NCBI RefSeq assembly: GCF_004114535.1
Contig: NZ_LBJC01000023.1
Span: 186,001 to 250,000 of the forward strand
Direction: 5' to 3'
DNA: 64,000 nucleotides
Source of the DNA: Bradyrhizobium nanningense
Lineage (GTDB): Bacteria > Pseudomonadota > Alphaproteobacteria > Rhizobiales > Xanthobacteraceae
The position numbers were made by a program, and so were the translations under genes. Under the pieces are notes generated by a model that was given only the letters and a program-made list of their open reading frames with translations, ran no database searches and was not told the DNA's origin. Of the stretch, positions 43,506-51,699 are shown one piece after another. The first letter of the stretch is position 1. Each line of letters starts with the position of its first letter.

Positions 43506-44435
43506 ATGAAGAATTATCCGACAATCTTGCTGCTTCTGACCATGACCACGGCCTCCGCGCACGGACCTTTGCCGAGCCGGCTCTCGCCGCCCTCCGATCT
43601 CGTGCAAGCGGGCCTCACCGATTCCGACACCAGTGCCGGCGGCACCGCGCGGTTATGCGAGCAGGTCACCTTCTCGCGCGGCCTGCGCTACGGCGAGAGC
43701 GAAGCCAACGTGCTCGATGTCGCCAGCAGCGCCACCAAGGCGGACACGCCGCGGCCGGTGCTGCTGTTCGTCACCGGCGACACATTTACCGGCGACCGTG
43801 CCGCGCCGGACTTGTCGCGCCAGATCCAGGACCAGGCGATGTGCTTTGCCGCGCGCAACGACATGATTGGCGTGCGTGTCAGTTATCGCCTGGCCCCCGC
43901 GGCGACCTGGCCGACGGGGGCGACCGACGTGGCGGCGGCGCTGTCCTGGGTTCACGGCAATATCGACCTGTTCAACGGTGACGCCCGCGAGATCGTCGCG
44001 GTCGGCTACGGCGCCGGCGCCTTCCATGTCGCGACCCTGCTGGCGCATCCCGAATTGCAGTCCGATCGCGCCGATGTCGCCGCAATCGTGCTGGTGTCCG
44101 GCATCTACCGCGCGGGCAAGGACGCGAGCGACAGCGAGAAGGCCTATCTCGGCAGCGATGTCAGCCAATACAACAAGCGCTCGGTGTTCCCCGGTATCCT
44201 CAACGTCGATGTGCCGATCGTACTGGCCTGGGCTGCGGACGATTCCGCAGCCCTCGTGGCACAAGGCGAAACCTTGAAGAAGACGCTTTGCGGCGCCGGC
44301 CATTGCCCGCGCAGCGCATTGCTACGCAGCCGCGAGGGCATCGCGAGCGCCTTCGGTCTCGACGGCTCCGGCGACAGCCTCGCCGAGCCGACGCTGCTGC
44401 TGGTGCATCAGCTCGAAGCGCGAGGATTGCCGTAG
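43506..44435 (+). CDS. Secreted alpha/beta-hydrolase homologue lacking its serine nucleophile
   Basis: The 309-residue protein starts with a signal peptide (MKNYPTILLLLTMTTASA) and has the carboxylesterase fold of the HSL/BD-FAE type: VLLFVTGD, RVSYRLAPAA, and the acid-loop AWAADDSA. The nucleophile elbow, normally GDSAG, reads GYGAG, with Gly where the catalytic Ser should be. It is thus probably a non-catalytic binding protein, or its chemistry has changed. It stands alone between an AlkB-like gene and a repeat-rich gap. Confidence 0.8.
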   Translation: MKNYPTILLLLTMTTASAHGPLPSRLSPPSDLVQAGLTDSDTSAGGTARLCEQVTFSRGLRYGESEANVLDVASSATKADTPRPVLLFVTGDTFTGDRAAPDLSRQIQDQAMCFAARNDMIGVRVSYRLAPAATWPTGATDVAAALSWVHGNIDLFNGDAREIVAVGYGAGAFHVATLLAHPELQSDRADVAAIVLVSGIYRAGKDASDSEKAYLGSDVSQYNKRSVFPGILNVDVPIVLAWAADDSAALVAQGETLKKTLCGAGHCPRSALLRSREGIASAFGLDGSGDSLAEPTLLLVHQLEARGLP

Positions 44436-44850
44436 CCGGGGCGTAGCTCCGCTATCGACAACTCACACCATTTGCTGGGCCCACCCCTCTCCCCCGCCCT
44501 CGCCCGCAAGGGGGAAGGGAGCCCAGCGGCGTGCGCGGTTGCACTGCGGCTCATCGAAAGCGTCTTGATAAGTCGAGTCTCCTACCACGCGCTTGGTATG
44601 TCCCTCCCCCCTTGCGGGGGAGGGTTAGGGAGAGGGGGTACCACACGGGGATTCTCCCGATCAGAGGAGGGCTACACACGCAGAGTGCCGCAACAGCCCG
44701 TCAACACACCTGCCATTTCATTCGCCCCCTACATGCGCGCGTCTGAAATGCCCGGCCGAGCCACACGATCGCCAAACGCCTGACCTACATCAATCGGCCT
44801 TGGTGCGGATTGAGCCGACCTCGTTCGGGGCCAACGACAAGGTGTCGAGC
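44436..44850. repeat. Gap with GC-rich palindromic repeats
   Basis: This 415-base gap contains two members of the CCCTCCCCC family: one at about 44484-44520, around CGCCCGCAAGGG, and one at 44601-44637, around TCCCTCCCCCCTTGCGGGGG. They can pair with each other as well as fold alone. No gene is credible here. Confidence 0.65.
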
Positions 44851-46074
44851 ATGCGCGTCACCGGAAGAGTGCTGTTCGTTTCGATCGTCGCTTTCGCCTC
44901 GCTGGGGGCGATGTCGCAGCAACACGCCGAACAGCCGGCGAGCGACAAGGAGATCCGCATCGGCAATGTCATGCCGTATTCGGGAGCGCTTTCTGAATTC
45001 GGCGCGATCGGTCAGGCGGAAGCCGCTTATTTCGACATGATCAACGCGCGCGGCGGCATCAACGGCCGCAAGATCCGCTTCATCACGCGCGACGACAATT
45101 CCGATCCGTCGACCGCCCTGGAGCTGACGCGCAATCTGGTCGAGAAGGACGACGTGCACCTGATGTTCGGATCGTTCGGCACGCCCGGCAATCTCGCCGC
45201 GCGCTGGTATCTGAACGAGAAGAAGGTCCCGCAGCTTTTCGTCGCCTCCGGCGACGAGGAGCTGAGCCAGGCCAGGGCGTTCCCCTGGACCATGGGCTGG
45301 CAGCCGTCGATCCGGTCGGAGGGGCGCATCTATGCCAACTACATTCAAGCCTATTACCCCAGGAAGAAGATCGTCGTGCTCTGGCAGAACGACCAGTTCG
45401 GACGCATGCTCTACAAGGGGATCCAGGACGGACTGGGCGACTTGAACCGCCATGTCCTCGTCGACATTGCCTTTGACATCGGCGACGAGCACCTCGACGG
45501 CCACGTCTCGATCCTCAAGCGCGCCGGCGCCGATATCTTCGTCTTTCTCGGCGTGCCGTCGACGGCCTCCAAGGTGATCAAGCTGGCGGCTTCGCTCAAC
45601 TGGCGCCCGGTCTTCATCGTCAACGATGCCTCCGCCTCGATTGCCAATGCGATGGCGCCCGCGGGCCTGGAGAATTCGGCCGGCGTGATCTCGGCGACCT
45701 TCCTGAAGGACCCGAGCGACCCCGCCTGGAAAGACGATCCCGCCATGAAGGAATGGTTCGCCTTCATGGACAAGTACCATCAGGTCGAAAGCAACAACAA
45801 CAACGCCGCGGTCTACGGCTACGCCGCGGCCGAGGCGTTGACGCAGGTGCTGAAGCAGTGCGGCGACGACCTGTCACGCGAGAACATCATGCGTCAGGCG
45901 GCCTCGTTGAGGGGGTACAACCCCTCCGTCGCGCTGCCCAACATCAGAATGAATACCTCGCCGAGCAACTATCTGCCGATCAAGCAGATGCGGCTCGTCC
46001 AGTTCGACGGGCGGTCGTGGCAACCTTTTGGGGATGTGATCGAGACCGCCTTCACGGAAGGCGCGGCGCGGTGA
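44851..46074 (+). CDS. ABC transporter substrate-binding protein (branched-chain amino acid type)
   Basis: The 407-residue periplasmic protein belongs to the LivJ/LivK-like type I fold. It begins MRVTGRVLFVSIVAFASLGA, a signal peptide, and continues IRIGNVMPYSG, GGINGRKIRF and DDNSDPSTALELTRNL, all typical. I chose the ATG at 44851 because it starts the signal peptide; one 51 bases upstream adds a polar stretch. No permease or ATPase gene is nearby, so it either works with a transporter coded elsewhere or senses a compound. Rhizobia carry many such orphans. Confidence 0.88.
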   Translation: MRVTGRVLFVSIVAFASLGAMSQQHAEQPASDKEIRIGNVMPYSGALSEFGAIGQAEAAYFDMINARGGINGRKIRFITRDDNSDPSTALELTRNLVEKDDVHLMFGSFGTPGNLAARWYLNEKKVPQLFVASGDEELSQARAFPWTMGWQPSIRSEGRIYANYIQAYYPRKKIVVLWQNDQFGRMLYKGIQDGLGDLNRHVLVDIAFDIGDEHLDGHVSILKRAGADIFVFLGVPSTASKVIKLAASLNWRPVFIVNDASASIANAMAPAGLENSAGVISATFLKDPSDPAWKDDPAMKEWFAFMDKYHQVESNNNNAAVYGYAAAEALTQVLKQCGDDLSRENIMRQAASLRGYNPSVALPNIRMNTSPSNYLPIKQMRLVQFDGRSWQPFGDVIETAFTEGAAR

Positions 46075-46139
46075 GGTAACCCATGTAACGTATTGCCGGC
46101 TTGCGCGTGTGGTCAGCACCGCAGTGCATCGACGGAGCA

Positions 46140-46262
46140 GGTGTGCTCCCTCCCCCGCTTGCGGGGGAGAGCTGGGGAGAGGGTGCATCCGCAATCGAGA
46201 CTCCCCAAGAAGAGGGAGCCCTCACCCCTACCCTCGCCCGCAAGTGGCAGAGGGAGCACACC
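46140..46262. repeat. GC-rich palindromic repeats
   Basis: GCTCCCTCCCCCGC/GCGGGGGAGAGC at 46145-46172 forms a strong hairpin, and a related element at about 46216-46259 follows. They separate the convergent binding-protein and cyclase genes, so they may end both transcripts. Confidence 0.75.
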
Positions 46263-46305
46263 GGTCCCTTGGCACCATCCGAGCCCAATCAAAAGCTCGC
46301 CACCC

Positions 46306-47868
46306 TCACGCCGGCTTCAGCGAGGCCAACGCGCTCTCCAGCAGCGCGCGTACCCGTGCGGCGTCGCCTGACTTCACCACCGCGGGATCGAGATAGAGCT
46401 CGAGCCCCGGCGCGCGCTCGGTGATGATGCCGCTTCGCTCTGCCGTCCCGTCGTTGAGCGCGTCGACCGAATAGGGAATCACCTCGCGGCTGATGCCCTT
46501 CATCGTGATCGCCGGCAAAGCGTGGGCGCGGACGATGTCGCTGACGAGCGCGAAGGTCTCGTAGCTCAACACGATGCCGCCGGGCTCGGCGATCGACTGC
46601 AGGCGCGCGGCGAGGTTCGCCTCGGCGCCGATGATGGTGTAGTCCATGCGGTCGGAGCTGCCGAAATTTCCGACATTGCAATAGCCCGAGTTGATGCCCA
46701 TGCGCGAGCGGAACGGTTGCTCGATGCCGGACGCCCGCCATTTCGCATTGAGCTCGGCAAGACGCTGCTGCATGCGCCAGGCCATCTGCAGACAGGCCTG
46801 CGCATCGGCGCGATCGCCCCTGGTCTCGGGATCGCCGAAGAAGATCAGCATGGCGTCGCCGATGAACTTGTCGATGGTGCCGCCATAGTCATGGGCGATC
46901 GCCGACATCTCCGTAAAATATTCGTTGAGGAGCTGGGTCAGCTGCTCCGGCTGCAGCCGTTCGGCGGTGGCCGTGAAATTCTGGATGTCGGAGAAGAAGA
47001 TGGTGAGCTTCTTGCGCTCGGTGTGGATGGTGACGTCCTTCTGGCCGGAGAAGATGCTCTTGTAGACCTGCGGCGGGATGTAGCGCGAGATCTTCATCGA
47101 CAGCGAGGCCAGGAAGTCGTTGGCGGATTCGAGCTCCCTGTTCATGGTCTTGATGCGGCCGGCCTGCCTGCGCTGCAGCGACAGGAACGCCAGCCCGCTG
47201 CCGGCGGCGATCAGGAAATAGGCCAGCAGGAACTTGAACGAAAAGATGTTGGCGGCGATCGGCTGTGCGATGATCACCTCCTGGATGCCTCTGACGTCGC
47301 CGACCTTCCAGTCCTTCTTCGGGCTCTCGGGGTGGCTGTTGTGGCAACTCACGCAAGCCGGACCCATCGCGACGGGCGCGACCAGGCGAACCTTGTCTGA
47401 GAACAGCGAGGTCTCGGTGTCGACAATCTTCTGCTCGGGATCGTTGCGAAGCGCATCGAGCGCGTCCTTTTCGAACTTGTCGAGCTGGTGCGTTGCGCGG
47501 TTCTGGAACGGGAAGTCCGAGACAAAGCGGTAGGTGATGTTCTCCTGCTGCGCGCCGATCACCCGTCCGAGCTCCAGCGACAGCGTCGCGGGAATCGGGA
47601 TCGCGCCGGAGACGGATTCGTAATTGTGAACCACCTGGGTCGTGCCGTCGGGATTGGCAAGGATTCGCCCGACCACGTTGGAAGCGTAGTAGCTGCGCAC
47701 GCTCGTGATCACCGAGTTGAGATCGACCGCCTGCCGGCGCAACGCCGTCTTGCTGAGCTCGGTCAGATCCAGCCACACCGCGAGCGGCAAAGCGAGCAGG
47801 AGGAAGGCGACCGCGGCACCGGTCAGGATGCCGCTCTTGCGCTGCTCTTCGGAGATCTCTTGTTTCAC
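46306..47868 (-). CDS. Adenylate cyclase with periplasmic haem-binding sensor domain
   Basis: The 520-residue protein has two membrane helices (about 13-32 and 209-231). Between them is a DUF3365/Tll0287-like periplasmic domain with a c-type haem motif CVSCH at 172-176. A short linker leads to a class III cyclase domain with FFSDIQNFT and DKFIGDAM for the metal aspartates and KFIG lysine, MDYTIIG and NLAARL for adenine selection and catalysis. It should make cAMP in answer to redox state, gas or a haem ligand. A GTG with GGAG nine bases upstream is taken as start. No cytochrome genes adjoin it. Confidence 0.88.
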   Translation of the reverse strand: MKQEISEEQRKSGILTGAAVAFLLLALPLAVWLDLTELSKTALRRQAVDLNSVITSVRSYYASNVVGRILANPDGTTQVVHNYESVSGAIPIPATLSLELGRVIGAQQENITYRFVSDFPFQNRATHQLDKFEKDALDALRNDPEQKIVDTETSLFSDKVRLVAPVAMGPACVSCHNSHPESPKKDWKVGDVRGIQEVIIAQPIAANIFSFKFLLAYFLIAAGSGLAFLSLQRRQAGRIKTMNRELESANDFLASLSMKISRYIPPQVYKSIFSGQKDVTIHTERKKLTIFFSDIQNFTATAERLQPEQLTQLLNEYFTEMSAIAHDYGGTIDKFIGDAMLIFFGDPETRGDRADAQACLQMAWRMQQRLAELNAKWRASGIEQPFRSRMGINSGYCNVGNFGSSDRMDYTIIGAEANLAARLQSIAEPGGIVLSYETFALVSDIVRAHALPAITMKGISREVIPYSVDALNDGTAERSGIITERAPGLELYLDPAVVKSGDAARVRALLESALASLKPA

Positions 47869-48056
47869 GCTGTGGCTCCGTCGTGGGCGGTTTTGTCGCA
47901 AACTCGGGGAATTTGCGGTCCAATATGTGCAACACAAGGCCGATAAACGCGCGCCCGCGCAACCCCATTTTATGGTGGTCGCGGCAGGCGGCTTTTCGTT
48001 TCATGACGAATGTTTAAGATCGGCATCAAGCTGCATTCACCCCGCCGGGAGATCCC

Positions 48057-49148
48057 ATGACCGAGACCATTCGCATCAAGCGCTTCAACGCGCGGCCCGT
48101 GATCGTGCCGATGAACCTGCCGCTCCAGACATCGACGGGCGCGGTCGCCAAGGCACCGCTGGTGCTGATCGACTGCGAGACCGACCAGGGCGCCCGTGGG
48201 CATGCCTATTTGTTCTCGATCACGCCGTCGGCCCTGAAACCGCTGACGTCGATGGTCGCGGAAATGTCAGAGCTGCTTGCCGGTGACGAACTGCTGCCGT
48301 TCGAGATCGAGCGCAAGCTGACCCAGCGCTTCACGCTGCTGGGCCTGGCCGGCCTGCAGCGGCTGGCGCAATCCGGCATCGACATGGCGGCCTGGGATGC
48401 GCTCGCGCGCAGCAAGGGCCTGCCGCTGGCGCGGCTGCTCGGCGGCGCGCCGAAGCCGGTCAGGGCTTACAATTCGAAGGGGCTCGGCATCATGCCGGCG
48501 GGCGCCGCGGTCGAGGAGGCCCACAAGCTGCTGGCCGAAGGGTTTCGGGCCGCCAAGATCCGCGTCGGCCGCCCCGATGCGCGAGAGGATCTCGCCGTCG
48601 TTCGCGCGGTGCGAAACGCCGTCGGCGATCAGGTCACGCTGATGTGCGACTACAACCAGGCGCTCACGGTGACCGAGGCCATCCGCCGCGGCGAGATGCT
48701 CGACGACGAAGGGTTGACCTGGATCGAGGAGCCGATCCGCCATGACGATCATGCCGGCTGCGCCCGCATTGCCGATGCGCTGCGCACGCCGATCCAGATC
48801 GGCGAGAATTTTGACAGCGCCTTCGCGATGCAGACCGCGCTCTCGGCGGAAGCCTGCGACTACGTGATGCCCGACGTGCAGCGCATCGGCGGCGTCACCG
48901 GTTGGCTGCGTGCGGCGTCACTGGCGCACGCCGCCGGCATCGAGATGTCCACGCATCTGTTCTCGGAAGTCAGCGCCCACCTGCTCTGCGTGACACCGAC
49001 TGCGCATTGGCTGGAATATGTCGACTGGGCTGATGCCGTGCTGGCAACGCGCCTCAAGATCAAGGACGGCTTTGCGCTGCCGGGCGAGGAGCCGGGCAAC
49101 GGGATCGAATGGGACGAGGCGGCGGTGAAGAAGTATCTGGTAGGGTAG
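48057..49148 (+). CDS. Mandelate racemase homologue (enolase superfamily)
   Basis: The 363-residue enzyme is close to mandelate racemase over its whole length; segments such as APLVLID, GIDMAAWDAL, DLAVVR and SAHLL(x)CVTPTAHWLE resemble it. With an offset of three, the racemase residues Lys164, Asp195, Glu221, Glu247, Asp270, His297 and Glu317 are Lys167, Asp198, Glu224, Glu250, Asp273, His300 and Glu320. The only changed one is Lys166, which is Arg169. The (S)-specific base is therefore altered, so the enzyme may act on one enantiomer or be a dehydratase. A GGGAG-type ribosome-binding site precedes it. Confidence 0.9.
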   Translation: MTETIRIKRFNARPVIVPMNLPLQTSTGAVAKAPLVLIDCETDQGARGHAYLFSITPSALKPLTSMVAEMSELLAGDELLPFEIERKLTQRFTLLGLAGLQRLAQSGIDMAAWDALARSKGLPLARLLGGAPKPVRAYNSKGLGIMPAGAAVEEAHKLLAEGFRAAKIRVGRPDAREDLAVVRAVRNAVGDQVTLMCDYNQALTVTEAIRRGEMLDDEGLTWIEEPIRHDDHAGCARIADALRTPIQIGENFDSAFAMQTALSAEACDYVMPDVQRIGGVTGWLRAASLAHAAGIEMSTHLFSEVSAHLLCVTPTAHWLEYVDWADAVLATRLKIKDGFALPGEEPGNGIEWDEAAVKKYLVG

Positions 49149-49319
49149 ATTGTGATCGGCGATGCTCCTTCGCGTGTTCGTCATTGCTGTCGAACGCGCA
49201 CTTCGGGGGCCTTTTCGTCGATTTGCGTCATTGGATATTGAATATCGCCCCCGGGCATTCGTTGGTTACGATCAGCGACGGCAATGCCACGGCGAGGCCG
49301 ATCGCCCGGATCATTGCCT

Positions 49320-49793
49320 TCATGGCGTCCCGCCATTGTCGCGCCGGTAGCGGAAGTCGCAATGATCGGCGCCTTGCATGATCGTCTGCGTGCGCGTGAG
49401 TCTGACGCCGGAGCCAAAGCCTTCCGCGGTCGCAAAGTCCGCAGTACAGACCAGCAGGAAGCCGAGCTCCGGCTCGCCGAGCGCCTTGTAAAACTCGGCA
49501 TAGGCGCAGCGCGTAACGTCGAACGCGAAGGCGTCATGCGACTGTTCGATCACGTCATAGGCGAGCGCATCGTCGCGGGCATAGGTCCTGAACGCCGACG
49601 ATACGGCCTTGCCGAGATCGCTATCGTTCTTGGCTTTCCAAAACTCCTCGCCGTAGCCGCGATAGAGATCGCCGAGCGCCTTGCGCACCAGCGCGTTGGC
49701 GCGCACCTCGCCGAGCTCGGCCTGCAGCGCCTTGACCAGCGGCACCAGCACCTGCGCCTGGATTTTTGCTTGCTCGATGACGGATATGCTCAT
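49320..49793 (-). CDS. ATC hydrolase-family protein
   Basis: The 157-residue protein resembles L-2-amino-thiazoline-4-carboxylic acid hydrolases. The region VLVPLVKALQAELGEVRANALV and the C-terminal DHCDFRYRR segment with the family Cys match. Such enzymes open a thiazoline ring on the way to cysteine, but many members have unknown substrates. The start MSISVIEQ is chosen because an upstream ATG adds a low-quality stretch. It is followed by a DUF488 gene upstream on the same strand. Confidence 0.78.
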   Translation of the reverse strand: MSISVIEQAKIQAQVLVPLVKALQAELGEVRANALVRKALGDLYRGYGEEFWKAKNDSDLGKAVSSAFRTYARDDALAYDVIEQSHDAFAFDVTRCAYAEFYKALGEPELGFLLVCTADFATAEGFGSGVRLTRTQTIMQGADHCDFRYRRDNGGTP

Positions 49794-49865
49794 GGGCGAC
49801 CTCTTGTCTGAGGCAGCGTCGTAGCCGGGATGGAGCGTGAGCATAACCTGGCCGGCGACGGTTGG

Positions 49866-50402
49866 CTAACCCTCGGCCGGGTAGGCCAGGCGGCCGCCGG
49901 CCACGCCCCGCGCCGCCGGATTCATTTCGGCCTGTTTGACTTGCCCGGGCCCGAGAATGTGAAACACCGTCTCGCCGGCCGCGAGCAAATAGTCGGTGAT
50001 GATCCGCCGGTGGCATCGCCACCACAATGTCTCCGCGCACATGATGGCGCAGCGCTGCACCTGCCCGACGGCGCGCAAATGCGCGAGCCCTTCATGAAAA
50101 GCCGCGCCCATGGCGTGGTCGGCGTAATTGTGGAAGCTGCCGTTCTGCCAGAACGCATTGGTCTCGCGCGGCACCTCGCGCTTGCGGCTGCGTAGGCCGC
50201 CGAGCGAGGCAATGTGCTCATAACCGATCGAAGCGGTTGCGAGCGACTTGGGGAGGGTCTCGCGATTGTACTGCGGGTTGGTGCGGGAGCGGGGCACGGT
50301 GCGCACGTCGGCCACGAAGGTGACGGAGCTATCCTGCAACAATCGGGCGAACTCCTCGATCGAGCGTGTGGCATGGCCGATGGTGAAGAACGGATGAGCC
50401 AT
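49866..50402 (-). CDS. DUF488 family protein
   Basis: The 178-residue protein has the DUF488 hallmark FTIGHATRSIEEF at its start, DVRTVPRSRTNPQYN and a C-terminal CAETLWWRCHRRIITDYL stretch. Cys and His in the latter are conserved across the family, suggesting a nuclease-like or metal site, but no activity is known. It forms a tight pair with the upstream TUDOR-domain gene 25 bases away on the same strand. Confidence 0.88.
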   Translation of the reverse strand: MAHPFFTIGHATRSIEEFARLLQDSSVTFVADVRTVPRSRTNPQYNRETLPKSLATASIGYEHIASLGGLRSRKREVPRETNAFWQNGSFHNYADHAMGAAFHEGLAHLRAVGQVQRCAIMCAETLWWRCHRRIITDYLLAAGETVFHILGPGQVKQAEMNPAARGVAGGRLAYPAEG

Positions 50403-50427
50403 GGACGCAACTCGGCTCCCGGGGCCG

Positions 50428-50655
50428 TCAGCTCTTCAACAACCGCAATGCGCGGCGCTTGTGCAGGGCAACGTGGTCGGTCTTGTCGCTCCGGATTTCG
50501 TATTGCGGATCGTCCGGGCTGGCGTGGTGGATGTAGCCCTTGTAGTCGACGTCCTCGGTGTGAACGCGCAGGATATGGCCGCGCACGCGGCCGGCCTCGG
50601 AATTCCAGCTGACGTGGTCGCCGCGCTTGAAGGGTTTTGTGGAGGACTTCGGCAT
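50428..50655 (-). CDS. Small TUDOR-type protein (DUF2945/HVA1)
   Basis: The 75-residue protein has the DUF2945 fold: FKRGDHVSWNSEAGRVRGHI then DYKGYIHHASPDDPQYEIRSD and a basic tail. Such proteins resemble small SH3/TUDOR barrels and may bind nucleic acid. I place the start at MPKSSTKPF; an ATG 36 bases upstream gives an odd extension. It is 25 bases from the DUF488 gene and probably in one operon. Confidence 0.85.
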   Translation of the reverse strand: MPKSSTKPFKRGDHVSWNSEAGRVRGHILRVHTEDVDYKGYIHHASPDDPQYEIRSDKTDHVALHKRRALRLLKS

Positions 50656-50827
50656 GACGGAACAATGCCGGACCGACAGGGCGTGTTCCAAGGAGCGGAG
50701 TAAGAATGCGCCAGTCCGTCTTCGCTCTTCGAGCTACGCCGGACACGCTTGTTGTTGAGATGGGTTGTGGCTTGCCTAGCCGAAGCTCGCGGCGCAGCCC
50801 CCCTGCGCCCGTTGGGCTTCGGCGTGA

Positions 50828-50858
50828 CATCCTTCACTCGCTTCGCGAGCGAAGGATG
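50828..50858 (-). terminator. Hairpin after tRNA-Val
   Basis: CATCCTT (50828-50834) pairs with AAGGATG (50852-50858) and CTCGC with GCGAG inside, separated by a 2 x 2 internal loop, directly after the 3-prime end of the tRNA gene. It has no U-run, so it is a processing or termination hairpin or a dispersed repeat. Confidence 0.55.
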
Positions 50859-50931
50859 GTGGGCACGACAGGGATCGAACCTGTGACCCCTACCATGTCA
50901 AGGTAGTGCTCTCCCGCTGAGCTACGTGCCC
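50857..50931 (-). tRNA. tRNA-Val (GAC)
   Basis: The cloverleaf reads from 50931 leftward: acceptor GGGCACG/CGTGCCC, D-arm GTAGCTCAGCGGGAGAGC, anticodon stem CTACC/GGTAG with loop TTGACAT (anticodon GAC), and T-arm ACAGGTTCGATCCCTGT. The discriminator is A and CCA is encoded. Confidence 0.97.
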
Positions 50932-51006
50932 TAATAGTCCACTTAGGTCGGGTGGGGTCCCTATAACGGCTCAGGGGACCCGGCGCAAGGACGGAACGGG
51001 GCCGAT

Positions 51007-51366
51007 TTAGGCCGCCAGCATCTTGTTCACTTCGCTGACCAATTCGCGCAGGTGCACGGGCTTGGACAGCACCTTGGCATTCTTGGGGGCGTCCGAATCC
51101 GAGTTCAGGGCAACCGCGGCAAAGCCGGTGATGAACATGATCTTGATGTCGGGGTCGAGTTCCGAGGCCCGGCGGGCGAGCTCGATGCCGTCCATCTCCG
51201 GCATCACGATGTCGGTGAGCAGCATCTCGAACGGCTCTTCCCGCAACCGCTGATAGGCGGCCATGCCGTTGTCATGGGACGAGACCTGAAAACCGGCGTT
51301 TTCCAGCGCCTTGACCAGGAAACGGCGCATGTCGTTGTCGTCTTCGGCGAGCAGGATCTTTGGCAT
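51007..51366 (-). CDS. cpdR: CpdR-type single-domain response regulator
   Basis: The 119-residue protein is a stand-alone receiver domain. Phospho-accepting Asp52 lies in LLTDIVMPEMDG, the acidic pair at residues 9-10 follows AE, Thr80 is in FITG and Lys102 in LSKPV. The sequence matches CpdR, which in its unphosphorylated form directs the ClpXP protease to the cell pole to degrade CtrA and other cell-cycle proteins. The C-terminus KMLAA is typical. It is divergent from the amidohydrolase gene. Confidence 0.93.
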   Translation of the reverse strand: MPKILLAEDDNDMRRFLVKALENAGFQVSSHDNGMAAYQRLREEPFEMLLTDIVMPEMDGIELARRASELDPDIKIMFITGFAAVALNSDSDAPKNAKVLSKPVHLRELVSEVNKMLAA

Positions 51367-51699
51367 GGCAGGAATCGTCGCATCCCCAGAGGATATCAGC
51401 AGAGGTCACTAAGCCCGACAGAGGGTAAATTTGGGGTGAAAATCTTTACCCTGAGACGGCTGCGCTGCCGCACTGTTGTGAACCGGAAAGCAGCCCGAAT
51501 CAATCGAGCCGCGCGGGCGCATCCACGCCTCCCTGCCCGCACGGTTAAGACGTGTTCCAATGAACCAATACATCTTTTCGCTTGGCAGAATGGTTGCGAT
51601 TCCGGACAATGACGACACATAAGAGCCGCATCGATCGGCCGAATCAATGCGGTCTGGCGCCCTGCCAGATCCCGGCGTGAAGGGACGAAGCCTGAGAAG
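51367..51699. other. Divergent promoter region
   Basis: The 333-base gap separates cpdR from the amidohydrolase gene. The only structure I see is an inverted repeat AGGGTAAA/TTTACCCT at 51422-51429 and 51445-51452, 56 bases before the cpdR start, in a position suited to an operator. Confidence 0.45.

Noticed and set aside
50857..50931. tRNA-Val as an integration site for an island
   Set aside because: No integrase gene or duplicated 3-prime tRNA end is seen within the window.
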